Shown here piece after piece: positions 44,007 through 53,177 of a DNA stretch of 64,000 nucleotides. Source of the stretch: Paenibacillus sp. MMS20-IR301 (GTDB lineage Bacteria; Bacillota; Bacilli; Paenibacillales; Paenibacillaceae); contig NZ_CP135275.1 of the NCBI RefSeq assembly GCF_032302195.1, forward strand, positions 248,001 through 312,000. Reading direction: 5' to 3'. Numbering within the stretch: position 1 is the stretch's first letter; every line of letters begins with the position of its first letter. The notes under the pieces were generated by a model. It ran no database searches, had not been told where the DNA came from, and saw only the letters and a list, made by a program, of their open reading frames with translations. Position numbers and translations under genes: made by a program.

Positions 44007-44891
44007 ATGAAAAAATCAAATTACTTGTCGATGTTGTTGCTGCTGCTGGTGTTAGGGGGCTGGGCCGGTGCACTGTGGGTGCATGGTATGACCGGCGTGT
44101 ATGGCTGGCTGGTGCTGAAATTTATACTGCCCGCTGCCGGAGCGGTTTGGGCCATAGTCAATCTGGTCTGGGTGGCCGTGAAGCTTGTAAAGCAGGCGCG
44201 TCTGAACCGGTTACTGTTGAATTTATGCGTATCGGCCATACTGCTCGGCCATTTTCTGTTGACGGTCAATGTAATTCCGCTGGCCTACCCGGTCGCCATT
44301 GCAGATTCTAAGCCGGGGATTACCGTGCAGTCCCCGTTTCATAGAGCGGCGGTTGTTGGCTGGGGAGGCGATGCCGTGGACGGTAATGCACCACATGCGG
44401 TGTGGCCTTCCGAACGCTGGGCTTATGATCTGGTGATGGAGCCTTATAATACAGGCAGCAGCCGTGCAGAGGATTACGGGATCTGGAATCAGGAGGTGTA
44501 TGCACCGCTGGATGGCATTGTTATTGCTGCTTACGATGAAGAGGCTGACATTACGCCCGGATCGGAGGATATTCTCTCCATGGAAGGCAATTATGTCTAT
44601 CTGAAAATCCCTGCCACAGGTACCTACCTGCTGCTGAATCACTTGAAGCAGCACAGCGTGACGGTAGAGGCTGGAGAAAAGGTACAGGCAGGTGATCTGC
44701 TGGGACGCGTGGGCAACAGCGGCTCCACCTCTGAGCCTCATCTGCATATCCACCATCAGCGGCAGAATCCGGTCCATACCCGGCTGCCTATCTTGGCTGA
44801 AGGCTTACCGCTCTACTTCGAGGATTTAGATCGCGTTTCATCAATGCCTGTTAAAGGAGAATTGATTACGCCGGCTGCTATCGGCAGATAG
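44007..44891 (+). CDS. Membrane-anchored M23 (LytM) family protein
   Basis: 294 residues. Three to four membrane helices in the first ~105 residues, then an external M23 domain (YAPLDGIVIAAYDEE; GRVGNSGSTSEPHLHIHH). The Asp (WAYDL) and HLH zinc ligands are visible. The first His of the usual HxxxD motif is replaced (ERWAYD), as in a subset of membrane M23 proteins, so peptidase activity is uncertain. It would act on cell-wall peptide bridges. The ribosome site before the ATG at 44007 is weak. Single gene with a strong terminator. Confidence 0.78.
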   Translation: MKKSNYLSMLLLLLVLGGWAGALWVHGMTGVYGWLVLKFILPAAGAVWAIVNLVWVAVKLVKQARLNRLLLNLCVSAILLGHFLLTVNVIPLAYPVAIADSKPGITVQSPFHRAAVVGWGGDAVDGNAPHAVWPSERWAYDLVMEPYNTGSSRAEDYGIWNQEVYAPLDGIVIAAYDEEADITPGSEDILSMEGNYVYLKIPATGTYLLLNHLKQHSVTVEAGEKVQAGDLLGRVGNSGSTSEPHLHIHHQRQNPVHTRLPILAEGLPLYFEDLDRVSSMPVKGELITPAAIGR

Positions 44892-44929
44892 TATAGTTGG
44901 GTTTTGAAATGCTTCTGCGCATACAGAAA

Positions 44930-44986
44930 ACAAAACAGCGGCAGCCCGGGAAGGTACTCCTTCGTCCCGGGCTGCCGCTGTTTCAA
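44930..44986. terminator. Strong bidirectional terminator
   Basis: AAACAGCGGCAGCCCGGGA and its complement TCCCGGGCTGCCGCTGTTT (44965-44983) form a 19-bp perfect stem between convergent genes (M23 and oxidoreductase). Confidence 0.9.
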
Positions 44987-44996
44987 TTACTATGAG

Positions 44997-46301
44997 CTAC
45001 TTGCACATCTCAGCCTGCGGCGCTCCGCCCGGAGCGGCCCCGGCGATGGATTGCCGGAACTCCCGCATCTCAATCAGTGCACCATTCCTCACTCTGGAGT
45101 CCTCGGCGGCGAAGGCCATCAGATGGCTCTCCAGCGAAGCTTCCGCGGAGGTCAGGGTAGCAGTATACCGCTCGTGGCGGAGATCGGACAGGAATTGCCG
45201 CATGATCCCGTCATCACCGCCCTGATGACCGCCTTCGCTTGCGGGCATCTGCATGACCGTCCGGGTGCCGGACGAGAAGTCGAACAGGTCGATGCAGCCG
45301 CTCAGCAGATCGCCGCGGATTTCCCCTTTGGTGCCCATGATCTGAATGGTGCGGTTAATATCGCGCGTGAACCCGCACATGCTGAAGATGACCGTGACCC
45401 CGTTGGCAAATTCCATGTTGACAGTCTGGTGATCGACCACATTATTATCTGTCCGGTAGACGCATTTGCCGTAGGGACCGTGCAGGATCGCCTTCATCCG
45501 GTTCGGTTCGGTAGGCGGATCTGCAATCAGCGCTGCGAAGGGATTCACTTCCGGGTCCTGCATATAAAAGCGTACAGCAGAGTACGGGCAGGTGGCTTCC
45601 ACCTCACAGCCGTCCGTACAGCGGTGGGCCGAGCCGGCCGGCGCATGCTCGGCCCGGAAGTGGCCCAGTGCGCCGAAGGAGCTAAGCCGCGTGCAGTCTG
45701 CATCGACCAGCCAGCGGATCAGATCCATATCATGGCAGGATTTCGCCAGGATCATGGGGCTGGAGAGCACATCACTGCGCCAGTTGCCCCGGACAAAGCT
45801 GTGGGCGTAATGGAGATACCCGACATTTTCATTATGCTGAATGGACATGAGATCTCCAGCGGCACCGCCCTGAATGAGCTCCTTAAGCTGCTTCCAGAAA
45901 GGAATGTACCTGGAGACATGGCAGATGGAGAGCAGCCGCCCTTCTTCACGGGCTACCCGCTCCATCTCGATGCACTCTGCCGGGTTACTCGACATCGGCT
46001 TCTCCAGCAGCACATGATAGCCCTTGCGGAGTGCGGCAAGCGTTGGCTCATAATGCATCTGATCCTGGGTGCAGATGAGCAGGGCATCGCATAGCTTGGG
46101 CTGTTCCAGCAGCTCTTCCCAGGTGGAATAGATATGCTCCGGAGACACCTGCAATGCTTCGGCAAACCGTGTCCGCCGCTCCGTGTTCGGTTCCGCTACC
46201 GCAACAACCTCCGCCTCATGGGGAAACCGCTGAACATACGGCATATATGACAGAAATCCCCGTGCTCCTGCACCAACTACAGCTAATTTGATTGTTCTCA
46301 T
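44997..46301 (-). CDS. Gfo/Idh/MocA-family NAD(P)-dependent oxidoreductase
   Basis: 434 residues. Rossmann start IKLAVVGAGARGFLSYMP, the EKP motif (HVLLEKPMSSNP) with the catalytic Lys, and later CHDMDLIRWLVDA, which carries the family's conserved Asp/His. A Cys-rich insert (CTDGCEVEATCPYSA) is typical of a subgroup of sugar oxidoreductases. It oxidises or epimerises a sugar or inositol-like compound; the substrate is unknown. Second gene of a leftward operon after the GH31 enzyme (26-nt gap), so it presumably processes that enzyme's product. Confidence 0.9.
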   Translation of the reverse strand: MRTIKLAVVGAGARGFLSYMPYVQRFPHEAEVVAVAEPNTERRTRFAEALQVSPEHIYSTWEELLEQPKLCDALLICTQDQMHYEPTLAALRKGYHVLLEKPMSSNPAECIEMERVAREEGRLLSICHVSRYIPFWKQLKELIQGGAAGDLMSIQHNENVGYLHYAHSFVRGNWRSDVLSSPMILAKSCHDMDLIRWLVDADCTRLSSFGALGHFRAEHAPAGSAHRCTDGCEVEATCPYSAVRFYMQDPEVNPFAALIADPPTEPNRMKAILHGPYGKCVYRTDNNVVDHQTVNMEFANGVTVIFSMCGFTRDINRTIQIMGTKGEIRGDLLSGCIDLFDFSSGTRTVMQMPASEGGHQGGDDGIMRQFLSDLRHERYTATLTSAEASLESHLMAFAAEDSRVRNGALIEMREFRQSIAGAAPGGAPQAEMCK

Positions 46302-46327
46302 TCAATAATCTCCCTTTGATTACGGCT

Positions 46328-47866
46328 TTAGATTTGCCGGTACCACGGCAGCCGGGACAGCGGTGCGCTTACTTCGACAGCAGCCGGGCCTTCGACGATG
46401 CTTCCGTCATCCCCCTGCCACCGGCCGGCCGGGAACCGGATCACCCTTGCCGTCTGGCCCTTATTCACGACAGGGGCGACCAGCACGGAGCCGCCGACCA
46501 TGAACTGGTCTTGAACGTCATGGAAGCCCTGCTGCGGGAAGACAAATTCCAGATGGCGCAGGATGGGCAGCCCGTTCTCGGCAGCCTCGCTGGCAAGCCC
46601 AGAGAGCAGCGGTCCTAATTCCGTCCGCAGCTGCACTGCATTCATACACCAGGTCCATTCCTCTCCTGCGAGTACCCGCCATGGAGCCATGGAGAACTGC
46701 ATCACGGGGAATAAGGCGGAGCACTGGACAGAACGGATGAAGAGCTCGGAATCAAAGTGGAAGTCCGGAGAATTAATATCCCCGTCCATCCCCCCGCCAA
46801 CCATATCCGGGCAGTTGAAGGCATAGCCCATCAGGCCCTGGGCGATTGCATCAGGTATCAGTCCGGCAAGTCCGGTCGCCGCTTCCCATTTGTGCGTCTT
46901 GTCGCGCTGCCGCTGGAGCAGCGGCTGTCCCCCGAGCTTCCAGCACATACGCAGCTCGCTGAGCGGGTAGCCGATGCCGAGCCGGGCGTAAGCCTCGCAA
47001 TCTTCCATAGGAAGGACAGGCCGGGTCCAGGCAATCTCTCCGGCAATATCATCCGTCAGCTCCGGCAGCAGCGGTTCACCGGCATCGAGCTTGAAGCCGT
47101 CGACACCGTAATCATGAACCAGCCGGTCCAGCTGCTGCCTGAACCAGGCTGCGCCTTCGGGGTTGGTATAATCAACAATCGCGCTGTACCCGTTCCACCA
47201 TCTCCGCAGTATCGGGGAACCGTCGGTATATTGCATCAGGAGCCCGAGGCCGCGCAACCGGCGGAAGGTGATGCTGTCAGGACTGACGTACGGGCAGACC
47301 CACAGCATGATTTTGAAGCCCATCTCATGCAGGGAGAGAATCATTCCGGCAGGATCAGGGAAGCGGTGCCTGTCGAAATCCCAGGTTCCGTAATCGTTCA
47401 TCCAGTTGTCGTCAAGGATCAGCACCCCCGGCGGCAGGCCGCTATTAATAATGGCTCCGGCGTAGGCCAGCAGCTTCTCCTGCGAGGGCTCGTAGAACAT
47501 CTCAATCCAGGTGCAGTATTGCGGTGCCGTGAAGGCCAGCTTGTCAGGTGCAGTTCCCGAAGGCGGGAAGTGGAGCTTACAGGCATGCAGGTAGGCACCC
47601 TGCAGCGTCTCATGCCCTTCCTCTATGGATAGCTGTCCGCTATGGTCGATCGTCAGGCTGCTGTCATCAAACGAGAAGGCAAACGGCCCGTCGCACCAGA
47701 TATATCTCCCCAGATTAGACAGCAGCAGAGGGGAAGCCTGGTTATCATCGGTCTGGCGCAGGTCGCGTTCATGCGGACGGCCGCCGAACGGCATCATATA
47801 CCCTTCGTTAATTACGCCCCCCCACCAGAACTCCCCGGGTTGATTAGGCAATACAGTAATTGTCAC
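46328..47866 (-). CDS. GH31-family glycoside hydrolase
   Basis: 512 residues from GTG 47866, 8 nt after AGGAG; a GTG at 47875 overlaps that site. A short N-terminal beta domain, then a (beta/alpha)8 barrel: ILDDNWMNDYGTWDFDRHRF, FKIMLWVCPYVSPDS, nucleophile Asp in GVDGFKLDAGE (GH31 form of WxDMNE), and acid-base Asp in NCPDMVGGG. Short for GH31 (most exceed 650), lacking large N-terminal domains. No signal peptide, so it is intracellular. Likely cleaves an alpha-linked disaccharide imported by the divergent transporter. Confidence 0.88.
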   Translation of the reverse strand: MTITVLPNQPGEFWWGGVINEGYMMPFGGRPHERDLRQTDDNQASPLLLSNLGRYIWCDGPFAFSFDDSSLTIDHSGQLSIEEGHETLQGAYLHACKLHFPPSGTAPDKLAFTAPQYCTWIEMFYEPSQEKLLAYAGAIINSGLPPGVLILDDNWMNDYGTWDFDRHRFPDPAGMILSLHEMGFKIMLWVCPYVSPDSITFRRLRGLGLLMQYTDGSPILRRWWNGYSAIVDYTNPEGAAWFRQQLDRLVHDYGVDGFKLDAGEPLLPELTDDIAGEIAWTRPVLPMEDCEAYARLGIGYPLSELRMCWKLGGQPLLQRQRDKTHKWEAATGLAGLIPDAIAQGLMGYAFNCPDMVGGGMDGDINSPDFHFDSELFIRSVQCSALFPVMQFSMAPWRVLAGEEWTWCMNAVQLRTELGPLLSGLASEAAENGLPILRHLEFVFPQQGFHDVQDQFMVGGSVLVAPVVNKGQTARVIRFPAGRWQGDDGSIVEGPAAVEVSAPLSRLPWYRQI

Positions 47867-47899
47867 CGCAGACACTCCTATTCAAAAATGATTAATAAT

Positions 47900-47948
47900 T
47901 TGCGCAATTATTTACTCATATTATGGAATGAACTCTAACCCAATGCAA
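47900..47948 (-). promoter_or_regulatory. Promoter and candidate LacI operator of the GH31 operon
   Basis: On the minus strand TTGCAT (47943-47948 complement), 17 nt, CATAAT (47920-47925 complement). The palindrome TTGCGCAA (47900-47907) lies at the start site, with the same core as at 38750 and 40738. Confidence 0.65.
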
Positions 47949-48047
47949 CCCTTTTTTACCTTAATAATGAGGCATGTAATCTTAAGAATGAGGCATTTAA
48001 AGGGATCACAGACCTGGATTACAATGAAAACGTAAGAAGGCAGGACG

Positions 48048-48073
48048 ATTTGCGATGCTGTATTTACGCAAAT
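48048..48073 (+). promoter_or_regulatory. Inverted repeat before the binding-protein gene
   Basis: ATTTGCG (48048-48054) and CGCAAAT (48067-48073) are 7-bp arms 12 nt apart, carrying the two half-sites of the TTTGCGCAAA motif. Possible split operator for the same LacI protein; no clear -35/-10 was found beside it. Confidence 0.4.
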
Positions 48074-48106
48074 ATTTGCCTAAACAATTTATTAGGGGGA
48101 TATGAA

Positions 48107-49447
48107 ATGAAAAAAGGCAAAAAATATCCATTTTTGTTTGCGGTTGTATTCCTTGTCTTTGCACTGGTCACTGCTGCCTGCGGCGGCAATTCGGGCAACA
48201 GCTCTTCCGGCAACACTCCGGAGAACAATGCCGGGGAAGCAGCTTCCCCGGCAGCCACTGACAAGCCGCAAAAGGAAGTGACGCTAACCTATTCCATCTG
48301 GGATAAAATTCAGCAGCCTGCAATGGAAGCGATTGCAAAAGAGTTCACTGCAGCCAACCCGAATATCAAGATCAAGGTAGAAGTCATTCCTTGGGGCGAT
48401 TACTGGACAAAGATGTCCGCGGCGGCTCCGGCCGGAACCTTGCCGGATGTATTCTGGATGCACGGCGGGCAGTTTGTTAAATATGCCACAGGCAATTTCA
48501 TTGAGCCGATCACAGGCAAAGTGCAGGCCGGAGAGATTAACCTGAGCGATTATGCGGCAGATCTTGCTTCTATCTATACGCTGAACGGTGAGAATTATGG
48601 CATTCCTAAGGATTTCGATACGATCGGCCTGGCTTACAACAAAGAGCTGTTCGATCAGGCGGGTATCCCGTATCCGGACGATTCCTGGGATTATGCCAAG
48701 CTTGCTGAAGCGGCTAAGCAGCTGAGCCAGCCGGATAAAGGCATCTATGGCTTTGGCGCAAAAATGGATACGCAGACCGGATACTGGAACGATATGCTGG
48801 CTAACGGCGGCAGCATCCTGAATGCGGATATGACGAAATCCGGCTATGATGATCCGGCTTCCATTGAAGCTCTGCAGGCCCGTTATCAGATGACTGTTGA
48901 CGGCGCATCCCCGACCCATCAGCAGCTGACAGACACCGAAGCCACTGAGATGTTCAAGTCCGGCCGGCTGGCCATGATCTTCGACGGCTCCTGGCGGATC
49001 AGCGACATCGACGGCAGTGAAATTATTAAAGATAAGTGGGACTGGGCCAAGCTGCCTAAGGGCAAAGTGAAACGGGCTAACATCATTAACGGGCTCGGCA
49101 ACGTAATGTCGGCAAGCGGTAAAAACAAAGAGGAAGCCTGGCTGTTCCTCAAGTTCCTCGGCTCCAAGCGGGCAGCGGAAATTACTGCAGAGATGGGCGC
49201 AGCAATCCCGGCCTATAACGGAACCCAGGATGCCTGGGTGAAATCGAGACCGCATCTCAATCTGCAAATCTTCATCGATCAGGTAGCGGATGCTGTGCCA
49301 TATCCGAGCGGATCACTGGCTTACCCGGTCTGGTTTGCGAAAGAGCCTGAGATGATGTCCCAGGCATGGGGCGGAGCGGTCTCTGTGGAGGAAGCCGCGA
49401 AGAAAGTCGCTGATATGATGAATCAGGCCATCGCTGAAACCAAATAA
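48107..49447 (+). CDS. Sugar-binding lipoprotein of CUT1 transporter
   Basis: 446 residues from ATG 48107 behind GGGGGA; the frame from 48050 is upstream read-through. Lipoprotein signal with lipobox VTAAC, a Ser/Asn linker, and a family-1 binding fold: EKEVT-like start LTYSIWDKIQQPAMEAIAKEF, PDVFWMHGGQF, YGIPKDFDTIGLAYNKELF. First gene of a binding protein-permease-permease operon transcribed divergently from the GH31 operon. The ligand is probably the disaccharide or oligosaccharide that GH31 cuts. Confidence 0.92.
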   Translation: MKKGKKYPFLFAVVFLVFALVTAACGGNSGNSSSGNTPENNAGEAASPAATDKPQKEVTLTYSIWDKIQQPAMEAIAKEFTAANPNIKIKVEVIPWGDYWTKMSAAAPAGTLPDVFWMHGGQFVKYATGNFIEPITGKVQAGEINLSDYAADLASIYTLNGENYGIPKDFDTIGLAYNKELFDQAGIPYPDDSWDYAKLAEAAKQLSQPDKGIYGFGAKMDTQTGYWNDMLANGGSILNADMTKSGYDDPASIEALQARYQMTVDGASPTHQQLTDTEATEMFKSGRLAMIFDGSWRISDIDGSEIIKDKWDWAKLPKGKVKRANIINGLGNVMSASGKNKEEAWLFLKFLGSKRAAEITAEMGAAIPAYNGTQDAWVKSRPHLNLQIFIDQVADAVPYPSGSLAYPVWFAKEPEMMSQAWGGAVSVEEAAKKVADMMNQAIAETK

Positions 49448-49473
49448 GCTTTTATCATAATGAACATCATTAC

Positions 49474-49505
49474 GGGAACGCCTCCTGCACGTCAGGGGGG
49501 TTCCC
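49474..49505 (+). promoter_or_regulatory. Intercistronic stem-loop after binding-protein gene
   Basis: GGGAACGCC ... GGGTTCCC stem, no T-run. Same place as the 26611-26662 hairpin in the other CUT1 operon, fitting mRNA stabilisation of the binding-protein message. Confidence 0.55.
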
Positions 49506-49526
49506 CATTAACGGGGAGTGATCACT

Positions 49527-50396
49527 TTGAATTCCAGAAGCAGATATGTGTGGGCTTATCTCATGATCACGCCGACTCTCCTGGGCACATTGATTTTCTG
49601 GGGCTGGCCGGTTCTCCAGTCCATTCTGCTGGGGTTCCAGCGGTCGGAGAATTTCGGGCTTGTAAATCATTGGGTTGGACTTGATAACTACGTGAAGTTA
49701 TTTAATGACGGGGAGTTCTGGCAGAATCTGCGCAATACTCTAACTTATGTAGTCTTGTTTGTACCGGTGACGCTGGTTCTGTCTACGCTGTTTGCCGTAC
49801 TGCTGAATACGAAGATCAAGGGTTTATCCGTATACCGTGTCATCTTCTTCCTGCCACAGGTCACGATGCCGGCAGCGGCAGCGATGGTGTGGGTCGTCCT
49901 GTTCGCCAAGGATTTCGGGCTGATTAACCACATCCTGGGGACCAAGGTAGCCTGGCTGTCCAATCCGCATTATGCGATGCTGGTGCTGGTGATCGTCGGG
50001 GTGTGGGGAGCGATTGGTCTTAACATGCTGCTGATTCTTGCAGGCCTGCAGGGAATTCCGAAATCCCTCTATGAAGCTGCGGAGATTGACGGCGCCAAGC
50101 GGTTTAACAAGTTCCGCTATATTACTGTGCCTATGCTGACACCGACGCTTTTTTTCACCAGTATCATTCTGTTAATCGGGGCCACGCAAATCTTCGACTC
50201 CATCTATCTCATTATCGGCAAAACCAATGTAGCGCTCCCGGCGGTCCGCTCTCTTGTCTATGCGTACTACCAGAATACCTTCGTGTACTTTAATCCGAAC
50301 TATGGTGCCGCGATTATTAATATATTGCTGTTCATCAATATTATCTTAACCGGAATCCAATTCGCGCTGCAAAAAAAATGGGTCATCTACGACTGA
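49527..50396 (+). CDS. CUT1 sugar ABC transporter permease (MalF/UgpA type)
   Basis: 289 residues from TTG 49527, 7 nt after GGGGAG (an in-frame GTG at 49518 overlaps that site). Six membrane helices. The EAA loop reads KSLYEAAEIDGAKRFNKFRY. It pairs with the next permease; no ATPase gene in the operon, so it probably uses a shared MsmX-type ATPase. Confidence 0.92.
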   Translation: MNSRSRYVWAYLMITPTLLGTLIFWGWPVLQSILLGFQRSENFGLVNHWVGLDNYVKLFNDGEFWQNLRNTLTYVVLFVPVTLVLSTLFAVLLNTKIKGLSVYRVIFFLPQVTMPAAAAMVWVVLFAKDFGLINHILGTKVAWLSNPHYAMLVLVIVGVWGAIGLNMLLILAGLQGIPKSLYEAAEIDGAKRFNKFRYITVPMLTPTLFFTSIILLIGATQIFDSIYLIIGKTNVALPAVRSLVYAYYQNTFVYFNPNYGAAIINILLFINIILTGIQFALQKKWVIYD

Positions 50397-50413
50397 GAAA
50401 GGGGGATACCGAA

Positions 50414-51244
50414 ATGCAGACTGCATCGGCGAGGAAAATCAACTCTATTATTCATCTCATACTTATTATCAGTGCGATTGCGATGCTTGTTCCATTCATC
50501 TGGATGGTGCTGACTTCGCTGAAGACGACGACGGAAGCTACGCAGATTCCGATCCGTTATTTTCCGGACACCCCCAGCTTAAGAGGCTACACGGAGGCGA
50601 TCAGGCAATCGGCTTTTCCGCATTATTACATGAACACTATACTTACCGCGATTATGAAAACCGTATTTCCGGTGATCTTCAGCTCGATGGCAGCGTATGC
50701 CTTTGCCCGCTTGAGATTTCCGGGAAGCTCCTTCCTGTTTGCCTTGATTATCTCGGTCATGATGGTGCCGAATCCGGTATTCTACACTCCGCAATATATG
50801 ATGATGAGCGATCTGGGCCTGGTGAATACAGTGACTGCGCTGTGGATTACCTCGCTGATCAGCCCGTTTGCGACCTTTCTGCTAAGGCAGTTTTTCCTCG
50901 GCATCTCCAAGGAGCTTGAGGAAGCTTCTGTGCTGGACGGCTGCAATCCCTTCCAGATTTACTGGCATATCATGCTTCCTTTGGTGAAATCCGCACTCGT
51001 GGCCATCGTCATTATTCAGCTGCAATGGGCCTGGAATGAACTGCAGTGGCCGCTCATTATTAACAGCTCACCGGAGAAAATGACCCTTTCCTCGGGGATC
51101 GCCACGCTGGTCTCCATGTTCGGGACAGATTATCCCGTGCTGATGGCCGGCGCCTTCATGGCGGTAGTTCCGATGATTGTCCTTTTCTTTATTTTCCAGA
51201 AACAGTTTATTGAAGGCATTGCCTTCAGTGCACATAAAGGCTAA
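50414..51244 (+). CDS. CUT1 sugar ABC transporter permease (MalG/UgpE type)
   Basis: 276 residues from ATG 50414 behind GGGGGA; the frame from 50378 begins inside the previous gene. Six membrane helices and the EAA loop KELEEASVLDGCNPFQIYWH. The C-terminus FQKQFIEGIAFSAHKG is typical of MalG-like proteins. Last gene of the transporter operon. Confidence 0.92.
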   Translation: MQTASARKINSIIHLILIISAIAMLVPFIWMVLTSLKTTTEATQIPIRYFPDTPSLRGYTEAIRQSAFPHYYMNTILTAIMKTVFPVIFSSMAAYAFARLRFPGSSFLFALIISVMMVPNPVFYTPQYMMMSDLGLVNTVTALWITSLISPFATFLLRQFFLGISKELEEASVLDGCNPFQIYWHIMLPLVKSALVAIVIIQLQWAWNELQWPLIINSSPEKMTLSSGIATLVSMFGTDYPVLMAGAFMAVVPMIVLFFIFQKQFIEGIAFSAHKG

Positions 51245-51625
51245 AATCTGTCGCTGTAATCGACCCGGCTTCCAAAGCCAGCCGGGCGGAAGCGGCTGTA
51301 ATGATCAAACGGCTGCCGTAGTCAATGAGGTTCATGAACGAAATAGGGATTGGAGCCGGGGGCACATGAATTCAGAATTCATGTGCTCCTGTTCCAGCTG
51401 CGTGACTTATAATATTGTATTCGCTTTCATGGAAGTGTTGTAAACTATGAAAGAGGTGAAGATAGAATGGATTTTTCGGTCGTTCAGCAAGGATTCTAGT
51501 GTACTAAATACAATAGCTCGATCTCTCTTTTCGTCTTCTCTTAGCGTAATAGATTGTGAATATTCCATGTCAGCCCAGACAGTCCCGAAATTAATTAAGG
51601 CACATGGTGAAGGAGGCGGCAGGCC
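51245..51625. other. Intergenic region with palindromic hairpin
   Basis: 380 nt between the transporter and the sensor operon. It contains a 12-bp-arm palindrome, GCACATGAATTC/GAATTCATGTGC at 51362-51386, flanked by GGAG/CTCC, which may end the transporter transcript although no T-run follows. No supported gene; the 60-codon frame at 51447 lacks a ribosome site. Confidence 0.5.
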
Positions 51626-53164
51626 ATGAGGAAGCCGGCGGTCACATTGATGATAACCATCTTTTTCCTGACTATAACCTGCATACTGTACAGCGAGTAT
51701 TTCCGCCCGGAAGCATCCGGGACGCAAGGGGCGCAGAATGCGGAAGCCGCGGAGAAGCCGGCGGGAGATGCGCCGCAGCCCTTTGTCACCCTGAAGGTAA
51801 TTATGCCCGGTGATCTGTCCCAGCGGATGGGCGATTTCGTCGGGAATGAATTGAATGAACGGCTGAAGCGGGAGCTGAATATGAAGCTGGAGCTGACCTA
51901 TATCCCGTGGTCCAATTATCAGCAGAAGCTGGAGCTGGCCTTATCCACCGGGGAGAATTATGATCTGTTCTGGTACGGCGCGCCCTTTGTCACTGTCTAT
52001 AAAAGCTATATCCAGCCGCTGGACGGGCTGCTGGAGAAATACGGGCCGGATCTGATCAGGCATATCCCTGAAGAAAACTTCAAGCAGAACGTCATCGGCG
52101 GCCAGCTGTGGGCAATCCCGTCCCAGGCCTTCACATCGGCGGGCAAGTTCTCCTCCGTGATGGTCCGCCAGGATCTGCTGGAGCAGGCCGGTATGTCGGA
52201 GATTGCTACGTTCGCTGATCTGGAGCTGTTTTATGAGAAGATGCATGCCATGGATCCAAGCTACTATGGTTATCTGGAGACGGACCGCGGGCATGAAATG
52301 CTCTGGCGGGAGCTCTCGGGCCGCAACTACTCCGCGCTGGATGAACGGCTGCTGTTCATGGTGGACGAGGATACCGGGGAAATTCTGAGTTATGTAGAAT
52401 CTGATTTATACAAGCAAGTAGCCCATCTGCGTGAGTCATGGGTGCAAAAGGGGATTATTGACAAGAATCTGGTAGGCAATCCCGCTGCGAAGATCGATCA
52501 GGAGAATGCAGGCAAGCTGCTGTTCCGGGTAGGTGCGGTCTCAAGAGCAATGGAGAATCTGCAGACGGTGCGCAACGCTAATCCCAAAGCGAGGCTGCGG
52601 GAATATTATCTGGCCAAGGAGAAACCGAAGTACATTACGACCCCAAGCAATGAAGCATTCATGATTACGGCCGCTGCAGCGAATCCGGAGCGCGCGATGA
52701 TGTTTATGAACTGGATTTTGCAGAGCAGAGAGAATTATAACTTTATTATTTACGGTGTTGAGGGCAAGGATTATGAACTGGAGGACGGCAAAATCAGACA
52801 GCTGACCAACGACCAGCTGATGTATGAATGGATGTGGCGGAATAAGGATTATTTCATCGCACCGGCCAGTGTGGAGGATGAAATTATCAGTGACATGCTG
52901 AAGAATGACGAGAACTCCCGCATCTCCAAGCTGTTCGGATTCCACTTCAACGAGGAGTCTGTCAAGAATGAGCTTGCGCAGGTGATGGCTGTCTATAAAG
53001 AGAAGTTTGAGCCGATCAATTTTGGTCTGGCGGGCTATGAGGAATATTACCCGGATGCGATTGCGGATCTGAAGAAGGCCGGGTTTGATACCGTGTTCAC
53101 TGAGCTAAAGAGGCAGTTCGCGGAATTCGCGGCCGGACGCCGGGCGGCTGAACCCGGGCAATGA
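51626..53164 (+). CDS. Extracellular solute-binding protein linked to YesM/YesN sensor
   Basis: 512 residues, AAGGAGG 10 nt upstream. One N-terminal hydrophobic segment (VTLMITIFFLTITCILYSEYF) without a proper lipobox, so it is likely membrane-anchored rather than a lipoprotein. The rest is a family-1 binding fold (MGDFVGNELNERLKRELNMK; LALSTGENYDLFWYGAPF; AIPSQAFTSAG). It stands 7-13 nt before the histidine kinase gene and has no permease of its own, so a sensing role (presenting ligand to the kinase) is more likely than uptake. A role with the upstream transporter is also possible. Confidence 0.82.
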   Translation: MRKPAVTLMITIFFLTITCILYSEYFRPEASGTQGAQNAEAAEKPAGDAPQPFVTLKVIMPGDLSQRMGDFVGNELNERLKRELNMKLELTYIPWSNYQQKLELALSTGENYDLFWYGAPFVTVYKSYIQPLDGLLEKYGPDLIRHIPEENFKQNVIGGQLWAIPSQAFTSAGKFSSVMVRQDLLEQAGMSEIATFADLELFYEKMHAMDPSYYGYLETDRGHEMLWRELSGRNYSALDERLLFMVDEDTGEILSYVESDLYKQVAHLRESWVQKGIIDKNLVGNPAAKIDQENAGKLLFRVGAVSRAMENLQTVRNANPKARLREYYLAKEKPKYITTPSNEAFMITAAAANPERAMMFMNWILQSRENYNFIIYGVEGKDYELEDGKIRQLTNDQLMYEWMWRNKDYFIAPASVEDEIISDMLKNDENSRISKLFGFHFNEESVKNELAQVMAVYKEKFEPINFGLAGYEEYYPDAIADLKKAGFDTVFTELKRQFAEFAAGRRAAEPGQ

Positions 53165-53177
53165 GAGGGGGATGATG

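Noticed and set aside
44904..46094. Long plus-strand frame of 396 codons
   Set aside because: Lies entirely opposite the Gfo/Idh/MocA oxidoreductase gene, has no family resemblance and is a composition shadow.
46757..47632. 291-codon plus-strand frame
   Set aside because: Antisense to the GH31 gene, whose catalytic motifs are clear on the minus strand.
48284..49267. 327-codon minus frame
   Set aside because: Antisense to the sugar-binding lipoprotein gene.
51447..51629. 60-codon plus frame before the sensor operon
   Set aside because: No ribosome site, and the residues look random.
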